From JBOHPP01 sp050731755 (lineage in GTDB: Bacteria; Methylomirabilota; Methylomirabilia; Rokubacteriales; CSP1-6): a stretch of 8,506 nucleotides of DNA. The translations under genes were made by a program, and so were the position numbers. The stretch covers positions 1 through 8,506 of the forward strand of contig JBOHPP010000210.1 of the NCBI GenBank assembly GCA_050731755.1, in the 5' to 3' direction. The notes beneath the pieces were generated by a model. It was not told where the DNA came from. It was given only the letters and a program-made list of their open reading frames with translations, and ran no database searches. Each line of letters starts with the position of its first letter. Position 1 is the first letter of the stretch. Below, piece after piece: positions 1-7,197 of the stretch.

Positions 1-63
1 GGGGGGCTCTGCCCCCCTTCCGAAACCTCCCCCCGGAATCGATTGCGCGGGCGAAGCCCGCGC
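1..63. repeat. Cluster of short G+C-rich palindromes (REP-like, tentative)
   Basis: Two perfect hairpins lie in this gene-free edge. Bases 1-7 (GGGGGGC) pair with 11-17 around the loop TCT. Bases 45-52 (GCGCGGGC) pair with 56-63 around the loop GAA. A self-complementary octamer, AATCGATT, lies at 37-44 between them. Short G-run and C-run hairpins of this kind often occur as dispersed intergenic repeats at the ends of transcription units in high-G+C genomes. The window is too short to show a second copy, so the repeat nature is inferred. The first hairpin touches the window edge and may be longer. Confidence 0.35.
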
Positions 64-85
64 TCGAACCGCGGTCGAATTCAGG

Positions 86-109
86 CGCCCGGGTCATCGG
101 ACCCGGGCG
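86..109 (-). terminator. Perfect 10-bp hairpin after the M50 protease gene
   Basis: Bases 86-95 (CGCCCGGGTC) are perfectly complementary to 100-109, with a four-base loop ATCG. The hairpin starts 18 bases past the stop codon of the leftward M50 protease gene, where a transcript end would be expected. No T-run follows on either strand, so it is not a textbook intrinsic terminator. It may act as a 3' end stabiliser or be one more member of the palindrome cluster at the left edge. Confidence 0.35.
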
Positions 110-127
110 TTCGCGTCTCCGCCACCA

Positions 128-778
128 TCAGAGCACCAGCCGCACCATCCACACGTAGGCCCGCACCACGAGGTCGAACACGGGGCCGATCAGATAGCGG
201 GTGGCGCCGCTCACCACGAGAACGAGCAACAGCAACGGTCCGTACTGCTCGAGTCCGCGGAGCACGCCGGCGGCGGCCGCGGGCAGCAGGTACGGAAGGA
301 AGTGGCCGCCGTCCAGTGGGGGCAGGGGGATGAGGTTGAAGATCCCCAGCGCCACGTTGAACTGAAAGGTCCAGAGACACATGCCGGCGATCGGTTCGGC
401 CAGGGTGCTGGGCAGCCCGCTGCCGCGCACGCTGAGCAGAGCCACCAGGCCCACGAACCCGGTGACGAAGTTCGCCAGCGGGCCGGCGGCGGCGATCCAC
501 GCCATGTCGCGCATGGGACGGCGGAGGTAGCGGATGTCGACCGGCACCGGGCGCGCCCAGCCGAACCCCGCCAGGACGAAGGCCAGCGCGCCGAGCGGAT
601 CGAGGTGGGGCAACGGATTCAAGGTGAGACGACCGGCCCGCCGCGCCGTCGGATCGCCCAGGCGATCGGCCACCAGCCCGTGGGCGAGCTCGTGGATCGT
701 CACCGCCAGCAGGAGCGCGGGGATCTTGAGAACCAGCTCGGCCAGAAACGCTGCCGGGCTGTCGGCGAAGGCGGGCAA
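128..778 (-). CDS. M50 (site-2-type) intramembrane zinc metalloprotease
   Basis: This 216-residue, strongly hydrophobic protein is a compact member of peptidase family M50 without a PDZ domain. The zinc-binding motif HELAH lies at residues 29-33 within the first membrane segment. The second conserved motif, NLIPLPPLDGGH at 148-159, supplies the third zinc ligand, Asp156. Between them are NPLPHLDP at 54-61 and AAGPLANF at 97-104, both typical of the short M50 proteins often annotated as 'site-2 protease family protein'. All catalytic residues are present, so it is probably an active protease that cuts substrates within the membrane; the substrate is unknown. The start is a TTG, 12 bases after the rhomboid stop codon, so the two are probably co-transcribed. 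I see no strong ribosome binding site, and translation may be coupled to the upstream gene. Family assignment is firm; the role is not. Confidence 0.93.
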   Translation of the reverse strand: MPAFADSPAAFLAELVLKIPALLLAVTIHELAHGLVADRLGDPTARRAGRLTLNPLPHLDPLGALAFVLAGFGWARPVPVDIRYLRRPMRDMAWIAAAGPLANFVTGFVGLVALLSVRGSGLPSTLAEPIAGMCLWTFQFNVALGIFNLIPLPPLDGGHFLPYLLPAAAAGVLRGLEQYGPLLLLVLVVSGATRYLIGPVFDLVVRAYVWMVRLVL

Positions 779-790
779 CGCGCGCTCAGC

Positions 791-1615
791 TCAGGCGAGC
801 CCGGTCCACAGCGCGAGGGCGAAGGCGACGACGGTCGACACGGTCATCGCCCAGGCCAGCAGGTGGTCGAGGGTCGCCTCGACGCGACGCTCGGCCATGG
901 ACAGCCCCCAGCCCGCCGCGAACCCGCCGACGAAGCCGCCAGCATGGGCGATGTTGTTCACTCCAGTCATGAAGAACCCGAGAATGAACATGATCACCGC
1001 CCACTGCCCGTACTGGCGCAGGATCATGGTGCCAAACAACCCCCCGCGTCGCCGTCCGAACGCCACCATCGCGCCCAGCAGCCCGAAGATGGAACCCGAA
1101 GCACCGATGGTGAAGGACACGCCGGCAACGTTGGAAGCGACGAACCCGGCCACGCCGGCGACGGTGAAGACGATCACCAGACGGGCCGGGCCGTACAGCT
1201 CCTCAACGGCGGCCCCGAGCTGGCGGATCCAGAGAACGTTGAAGAGGATGTGCAGCAGGTTTCCGTGCAGGTAGATGGCCGTGAAGAGCGTCCACCAGCG
1301 GCCCTCGGCCCACGCCAAGGCGCCGGTCATGCCCAGCATGTCGAGCGCGCGCGCCGTCGGCGCGAAGAGATCCAGCGGTCCCCGTGGCCGCAACGCTTCC
1401 AGGGGATCGACGACGAGGCTGGCGACGTAAAGGGTGACGCAGGCGATGGTGATGACCTGCGTGACGCCGCCCGCCTGAAACAACCGGCGCAGGGTCGGGG
1501 TGAGACCCCACAGGCCGGGCCGCCGCCGCCCACACACCTGGCAGGCGGCGGCGTCGGCGCGCGTGAGACGGCCGCAGGACGGACAGACGATCGTGCGCGT
1601 CGCTCTACGGAACAT
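791..1615 (-). CDS. Rhomboid family intramembrane serine protease with N-terminal zinc ribbon
   Basis: This 274-residue protein has a short cytosolic zinc ribbon (CPSC at residues 11-14, CQVC at 25-28) followed by a six-helix rhomboid core. The catalytic serine is Ser173 in GASGSIFG and its partner histidine is His224 in NIAHAGGFVGG. The oxyanion and helix-2 signature HGNLLHILFN at 117-126 matches the family's HxxxxHxxxN. All key residues are intact, so an active membrane protease is expected. The reading frame stays open 55 codons further upstream, to 1780. I placed the start at the ATG at 1615 because the zinc ribbon begins right after it and the upstream part is out-of-frame yacG sequence. 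This start overlaps the end of yacG by 11 bases, implying translational coupling. The M50 gene follows after 12 bases. Confidence 0.93.
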   Translation of the reverse strand: MFRRATRTIVCPSCGRLTRADAAACQVCGRRRPGLWGLTPTLRRLFQAGGVTQVITIACVTLYVASLVVDPLEALRPRGPLDLFAPTARALDMLGMTGALAWAEGRWWTLFTAIYLHGNLLHILFNVLWIRQLGAAVEELYGPARLVIVFTVAGVAGFVASNVAGVSFTIGASGSIFGLLGAMVAFGRRRGGLFGTMILRQYGQWAVIMFILGFFMTGVNNIAHAGGFVGGFAAGWGLSMAERRVEATLDHLLAWAMTVSTVVAFALALWTGLA

Positions 1616-1793
1616 CGGGATCCCTCTCGATCCGATAACCTTCGTCGAGCCACACCCCGAGGTCGACGAGCCGGCAGACGACTGAACAGAACGGGCGGTG
1701 CGGATTGTGGGCCCAGAGGGCCACACCCTGACACGTCGGGCAGCGCACGCCGCCCGCCGGCGGCCGACGCTCAGCCTCACCGTCCGGTTTCAT
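1605..1793 (-). CDS. yacG: YacG family zinc-binding protein (DNA gyrase inhibitor family)
   Basis: This small protein of 62 residues carries the full YacG signature. A zinc knuckle is formed by Cys18 and Cys21 (CPTC) and Cys36 and Cys40 (FCSVVC), with the conserved NPHRPFCS at residues 30-37 and DLGVWLDEGY at 44-53. In Escherichia coli, YacG binds the GyrB subunit and inhibits DNA gyrase; that role is carried over here from family membership only. The ATG at 1793 gives the usual family length. In-frame GTG and TTG codons lie a little upstream but would add residues not typical of the family. It is the first gene of the leftward unit, and its last 11 bases overlap the rhomboid start. In many Proteobacteria yacG sits near coaE, which is not seen here. 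A TTGACA-type promoter lies immediately upstream, so close that any leader would be only a few bases long. Confidence 0.9.
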   Translation of the reverse strand: MKPDGEAERRPPAGGVRCPTCQGVALWAHNPHRPFCSVVCRLVDLGVWLDEGYRIERDPDVP

Positions 1794-1802
1794 GACCTGC
1801 GC

Positions 1803-1832
1803 ATCGTACTCACCGGCGACAAAACGTGTCAA
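1803..1832 (-). promoter_or_regulatory. Sigma70-like promoter for yacG-rhomboid-M50 unit
   Basis: Read on the minus strand, a perfect -35 box TTGACA occupies 1832-1827. An 18-base spacer follows, then TACGAT at 1808-1803 (four of six matches to TATAAT). Initiation about seven bases downstream would fall near 1796, only about three bases before the yacG ATG at 1793. This would make the message nearly leaderless. A perfect -35 hexamer is notable in such G+C-rich DNA, but the site is predicted by eye only. Confidence 0.45.
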
Positions 1833-1842
1833 CACGCGGACT

Positions 1843-1859
1843 TGGCCGACACTCGGCCA
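1843..1859. promoter_or_regulatory. 17-base palindrome, candidate shared operator
   Basis: Bases 1843-1849 (TGGCCGA) are perfectly complementary to 1853-1859 (TCGGCCA), with a three-base centre CAC. The palindrome lies exactly midway between the two divergent -35 boxes, with 10 bases on each side. That position would suit a dimeric regulator acting on both promoters. No regulator gene is in the window, so the function is inferred from position alone. Confidence 0.35.
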
Positions 1860-1869
1860 CTCGTTCCCA

Positions 1870-1898
1870 TTGACTCCTCTCGACGCGTCCCGTAAAGT
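1870..1898 (+). promoter_or_regulatory. Sigma70-like promoter for the hppA unit
   Basis: TTGACT at 1870-1875 (five of six matches to the -35 consensus) is followed by a 17-base spacer and TAAAGT at 1893-1898 (four of six matches to the -10 consensus). Transcription would start near 1905, giving hppA a leader of roughly 78 bases. The site faces away from the yacG promoter, with a palindrome between them. This is an eye prediction without experimental support. Confidence 0.45.
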
Positions 1899-1982
1899 GG
1901 CGGCGAACCTCACGCACTGGATGGGGCGGACCGATGCCTGGTCGCCTCGCGACGCGGCTCTGCTCCAGGGAGACCTGAACCG

Positions 1983-4490
<2,508 letters not shown>

Positions 4491-4493
<3 letters not shown>

Positions 4494-4534
4494 CGGCCGG
4501 TGGACTTCCTGCTCGATCTCGCCACCGGCCGCTA
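4491..4534 (+). promoter_or_regulatory. 13-bp perfect inverted repeat over the hppA stop and dedA start
   Basis: Bases 4491-4503 are perfectly complementary to 4522-4534, leaving an 18-base loop. The left arm contains the hppA TAG stop (4491-4493), the six-base spacer and the dedA GTG start (4500-4502). In the transcript this G+C-rich stem would hide the dedA initiation site unless a ribosome ending hppA translation opens it. This is the classic arrangement for translational coupling. The right arm lies inside dedA codons, so the pairing is not explained by a terminator; no T-run follows. Confidence 0.6.
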
Positions 4535-5132
4535 TGCCCTGGACGACCTCATCCGGTGGGGCGGCTACCTCATCCTGGTGGCCATCGTCTTCACGGAAAC
4601 CGGCCTGCTCGTCGGCTTCTTCCTGCCTGGCGACTCGCTGTTGATCACGGCGGGGCTGGTGGCGGCCGCCGGTGGATTGAACATCTGGTGGCTCAACGTG
4701 CTGCTGTGCGCGGCGGCCATCGTCGGCGACAGCGTGGGCTACGCCATCGGCGCCCGGATCGGCCCCCGCCTCTTCACCCGCGAGCGGTCGCTGCTGTTCA
4801 ACCCCCGCCACGTCGAGCGCACCCGCCGGTTCTATGCGCGCCACGGCGCCAAGACGATCGTGATCGCCCGGTTCGTGCCCATCATCCGCACCTTCGCCCC
4901 CGTCGTGGCCGGCGTGGCGGAGATGCCCTACCGCCGGTTCCTCTTCTACAATATGGTCGGCGGCGTGGGATGGGTGGTCAGCATGACATGGGCGGGATAT
5001 CTACTCGGGCAGGCGATTCCCGATGTCGACCGCCACATCCACGTGATCGTGGCGGTGGTGGTAGTGCTGTCCGTGATCCCCATCGTCGTCGAGATCGCGC
5101 GGGAGCGGAGGAAGCGGTCGGCGTCCTCCTGA
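4500..5132 (+). CDS. DedA family integral membrane protein
   Basis: This is a 210-residue polytopic membrane protein of the DedA (SNARE-associated/VTT) family. The signature FTETGLLVGFFLPGDSLL covers residues 31-48, with membrane-embedded acidic residues Glu33 and Asp45. The second half has ARFVPIIRTFAPVVAG at 123-138, with Arg124 and Arg130. The spacing of these pairs (12 and 6) equals that of the functionally essential Glu39/Asp51 and Arg130/Arg136 of E. coli YqjA, so the protein is probably functional. Family members are gradient-dependent; some return undecaprenyl phosphate or phospholipids across the inner membrane and support envelope homeostasis. Which lipid this one handles cannot be told. 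The start is a GTG six bases after hppA, and the MDFLLDL beginning matches relatives. There is no clear ribosome binding site, and the start lies within a hairpin, suggesting coupling to hppA. The C-terminus is a basic tail (RERRKR). Confidence 0.93.
   Translation: MDFLLDLATGRYALDDLIRWGGYLILVAIVFTETGLLVGFFLPGDSLLITAGLVAAAGGLNIWWLNVLLCAAAIVGDSVGYAIGARIGPRLFTRERSLLFNPRHVERTRRFYARHGAKTIVIARFVPIIRTFAPVVAGVAEMPYRRFLFYNMVGGVGWVVSMTWAGYLLGQAIPDVDRHIHVIVAVVVVLSVIPIVVEIARERRKRSASS
5107..5111 (+). promoter_or_regulatory. Strong ribosome binding site without a matching start codon
   Basis: GGAGG, followed by AAG, lies near the 3' end of dedA. It is the best Shine-Dalgarno match in this unit. No ATG, GTG or TTG occurs in the acyltransferase frame within 5-12 bases of it. 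The nearest possible initiators are CTG at 5129, 17 bases away, and TTG at 5171, much too far. Confidence 0.45.
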
Positions 5133-5989
5133 CCCTGCTGGCTGCGGCCCTCGGCTGGCTGCCTGCGCCCTTGGCGGCTTGGGTCGGACGCCGGCTCGGG
5201 GACATCACCTACATCGCCTTGCCCCGCCGCCGCCGCTGGGCCCTGGCGAACCTCCGGCAGGCCTTCCCGGCGATGAGGTCAGCCGAACGCCGGCGCCTGT
5301 ACCGACGCGCCTGCCACCACCTGGGTCTGGTCTTCGTCGAGCTGTGCGTCCTTCTCACCCGGCCGCTCGAGCGCTTCCTTGCCGGCGTTTCGGTCGAGGG
5401 GCGTGAGCACCTGGACCGGGTCATGGCCGGCCATGGTCGCGCCCTCATCCTCACCGCCCACCTGGGGAACTGGGAAATTCTCAGCGCCGCGCACCGCCTC
5501 ACGCCCTACGCGTTCTCGGTAGTCGTTCGCCCGCTCGACTCGTCCTGGCTCAACGTCTTGGCCGAGCGTCTCCGGCGGAAAGCCGGGGTGGAGCTCATCG
5601 ACAAGCGTCGGGCGCTGCGGCCAGTCATGACAGCCCTGGCCCGGGGCCGGCTCGTCGGTATCCTCCTGGACCAGAACGCCTCCCGCAGCGAAGGCGTGTT
5701 CGTGCCGTTCTTCGGGCGGCCGGCCAGCACCTCGCGAGCCATCGCCATCCTGGCCCTCCGCACCGGGGCGCCCGTCCTCCCCATCTTTACCCGTCGAGAG
5801 GCGGGAGGACGGCACCGCGTCATCATCCGCCCACCGATGCCGCCGCCGGAGACGACCGATCGCGATGCGGCGATCGTCGAACTGACGGCGCGGTGCACCG
5901 CCGTCATCGAAGCCGCGATCCGCGAGTCGCCCGAGCAGTGGCTCTGGATGCACCGTCGCTGGCGCACCCGCCCGGCGCAGACCCCATGA
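5129..5989 (+). CDS. LpxL/HtrB-like lysophospholipid (lipid A) acyltransferase
   Basis: This is an inner-membrane acyltransferase of the LpxL/HtrB/WaaM family, whose members move a fatty acyl chain from a carrier to lipid A precursors or related lipids. The catalytic HX4E motif is HLGNWE, with His111 and Glu116 counted from the start used here. Further family blocks are DQNASRSEGVFVPFFGRPAS (181-200), TGAPVLPIF (212-220) and the C-terminal SPEQWLWMHRRWRTRP (267-282). The N-terminal hydrophobic segment and the basic run PRRRRWALANLRQAF are also typical. The start is uncertain. Similarity to the family seems to reach back to about 5129, where a CTG overlaps the dedA stop as CTGA, but CTG is a rare initiator. 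The first standard in-frame codon is TTG at 5171, which would trim 14 residues. An ATG at 4988 would add 47 implausible residues. The exact acyl acceptor is unknown. The next gene overlaps the stop as ATGA. Confidence 0.88.
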   Translation: MTLLAAALGWLPAPLAAWVGRRLGDITYIALPRRRRWALANLRQAFPAMRSAERRRLYRRACHHLGLVFVELCVLLTRPLERFLAGVSVEGREHLDRVMAGHGRALILTAHLGNWEILSAAHRLTPYAFSVVVRPLDSSWLNVLAERLRRKAGVELIDKRRALRPVMTALARGRLVGILLDQNASRSEGVFVPFFGRPASTSRAIAILALRTGAPVLPIFTRREAGGRHRVIIRPPMPPPETTDRDAAIVELTARCTAVIEAAIRESPEQWLWMHRRWRTRPAQTP

Positions 5990-6630
5990 CCCTGCTGCCG
6001 CTCCTCATCCTCGCGCTCGCCGCCTCCCTGGCTGCCGCCGAGTCGCTCGACGTGAGCACCGAGGCCTACCGCGAGGCGGCCGCCCGCGGCGAGGTCGGTG
6101 CCCTGAGCGGGCGCGCGATGATCGAGAACCCCCGTCCTGGGGCCGACCCTCGCCCCGCGACCGAGGTCGGCGTGACCCTGGTCCCCCGGTCCGAGCGGCT
6201 GCTCGATCAGCTGCGGTCGATTCGCGAGCGGGCCCGGCGCGAGCTGGACGTTTACCGCGATTCAGCCCTGGCCGTTGCCGAGGCGCGGCAGGCCTTGGAA
6301 CGGGCGCTCTGGCGGGCCGGCGCCGCGGAGCTCGTGCGGTTCACGGCCGTCGACCCGGACGGTCGGTTCGCCTTCGAGGCGCTCCCGGCCGGCAACTGGC
6401 TGCTCATCGCTCAGCGGGCCGTTTTCGTCCCCAAGGGTTCGCCCGCCGTTTCCAAGCGGGATCGCGAGACCTTCGCCTCCCGGCCCCGCTTCACGGGGTA
6501 TTACGCGGTCACGATCTGGGTGCGGGAACTGACCGTTGCTCCCGGCCAATGGACCGAGCTCGAGCTCACCGACCGGAATGTCTGGATGACGGCGCTGGCC
6601 GAGGAACGCGCGAAGAACGCCGGCCGGTGA
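5986..6630 (+). CDS. Secreted/periplasmic protein of unknown function with carboxypeptidase-regulatory-like fold
   Basis: I do not recognise this 214-residue protein. It has a signal peptide at residues 1-18 (hydrophobic stretch ending SLAAAES). Residues 40-68 look like beta-strands (SGRAMIENP...TEVGVTLVP). Residues 69-115 are a highly charged helix, probably a coiled coil. Then comes FTAVDPDGRFAFEALPAGNW at 119-138, which matches the DxxGxFxFxxLPAGxY pattern of carboxypeptidase-regulatory-like or Cna-B-type beta-sandwiches. The last part (GYYAVTIWVRELTVAPGQW, 171-189, then TELELTD) looks like the final strands. The sandwich thus appears split by a helical insertion. The ATG overlaps the acyltransferase stop as ATGA, so it is the last gene of the hppA unit and is probably translated by coupling. 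An open frame extends upstream, but the signal peptide supports this start. A structural or binding role at the envelope is inferred only. Confidence 0.82.
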   Translation: MTLLPLLILALAASLAAAESLDVSTEAYREAAARGEVGALSGRAMIENPRPGADPRPATEVGVTLVPRSERLLDQLRSIRERARRELDVYRDSALAVAEARQALERALWRAGAAELVRFTAVDPDGRFAFEALPAGNWLLIAQRAVFVPKGSPAVSKRDRETFASRPRFTGYYAVTIWVRELTVAPGQWTELELTDRNVWMTALAEERAKNAGR

Positions 6631-6651
6631 ACGGGGCTCCGGCCCTTTGGG

Positions 6652-7035
6652 CTACGGCTTCGCGGGAGGCTTGGCCGTCGCCTTCTTGGCGGTGACCGTG
6701 ATTCTCTGGGCGTGGCTCTTACCGTCCTGCTCCGTATAGCGCACCGTCACCTGGTCGCCGGTCTTGAGGTCGCCCGGGGCGGCGCCCTTGCCTTCCTTCC
6801 CGATGATCGTCTTGGGATCGAGGGCGAACGTGTACTCGGTGTCCTTGCCCCCGGCCTTTGTCGCCACGACCAGGCTGTCGGCGGACGCGGACTTCACAGT
6901 CCCGGACGCGGTCTTGACGGCTATCTTCTTCTCAGCGGGGTTCTTGTCATCCGGCTTTCGAGGTTGGGCCGAGGCGACGCCGACAGTGCCGGCGGCGAAC
7001 GCGACGGCGAGGCATAGAGCCAGCAGGTTTTTCAC
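6652..7035 (-). CDS. Small secreted protein, DUF5666-like
   Basis: This is a 127-residue exported protein. A clear signal peptide occupies residues 1-23, with cleavage likely after ASA (21-23). A lysine-rich linker follows, then one small beta-rich domain at about 42-114. Its blocks are TASGTVKSASADSLVV, a strand with FALDPKTIIG, and GDLKTGDQVTVRYTEQDGK ending in AQRITV. This resembles the DUF5666 pattern, in which a short barrel-like domain ends with 'L..GD.V.V......A..I'. The function of such domains is unknown. The tail AKKATAKPPAKP is basic and probably disordered. The start is a GTG with a strong GGAGG ten bases upstream (7046-7050). The gene is convergent with the hppA unit, only 21 bases from its last stop, and divergent from the transglycosylase gene. 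I found no convincing promoter for it in the 162-base spacer. Confidence 0.85.
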   Translation of the reverse strand: MKNLLALCLAVAFAAGTVGVASAQPRKPDDKNPAEKKIAVKTASGTVKSASADSLVVATKAGGKDTEYTFALDPKTIIGKEGKGAAPGDLKTGDQVTVRYTEQDGKSHAQRITVTAKKATAKPPAKP

Positions 7036-7143
7036 GGGTCTCGTTCCTCCGCGGGTCGGGTGGTGAGCCGCATTTCGGTCTCCCTTCGAATTCGACGGAA
7101 CGCTGTGAAAAACTTACTCGACTGCCGGGCTGACACGCCCCGG

Positions 7144-7173
7144 TTGACCCCCCAGCGAGGCCCATGGTACAAA
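7144..7173 (+). promoter_or_regulatory. Sigma70-like promoter for the MltD-like gene
   Basis: TTGACC at 7144-7149 (five of six -35 matches), an 18-base spacer and TACAAA at 7168-7173 (four of six -10 matches) precede the transglycosylase start. Transcription would begin near 7180, about 18 bases before the ATG. The A-rich run after the -10 box stands out against the G+C-rich surroundings. This is predicted by eye only. Confidence 0.4.
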
Positions 7174-7197
7174 AATGACAACGATTCCCTCACATTT

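Noticed and set aside
302..1795. A 497-codon open frame on the plus strand over the M50, rhomboid and yacG genes.
   Set aside because: It has low-complexity Gly/Arg/Pro/Glu content and no recognisable domain, while the opposite strand carries three intact protein families with all catalytic residues.
4988..5128. An in-frame ATG at 4988 as the start of the acyltransferase.
   Set aside because: It would add 47 Arg/Gly/Pro/His-rich residues overlapping dedA by 145 bases, which does not resemble the family's N-terminus.
6634..6648. Short GGGC/GCCC hairpin followed by TTT between the convergent genes, considered as a terminator.
   Set aside because: The stem is only 4 bp and the T-run only three bases, which is expected by chance in this composition. 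The gap is just 21 bases, so a terminator may lie within the genes or be Rho-dependent.
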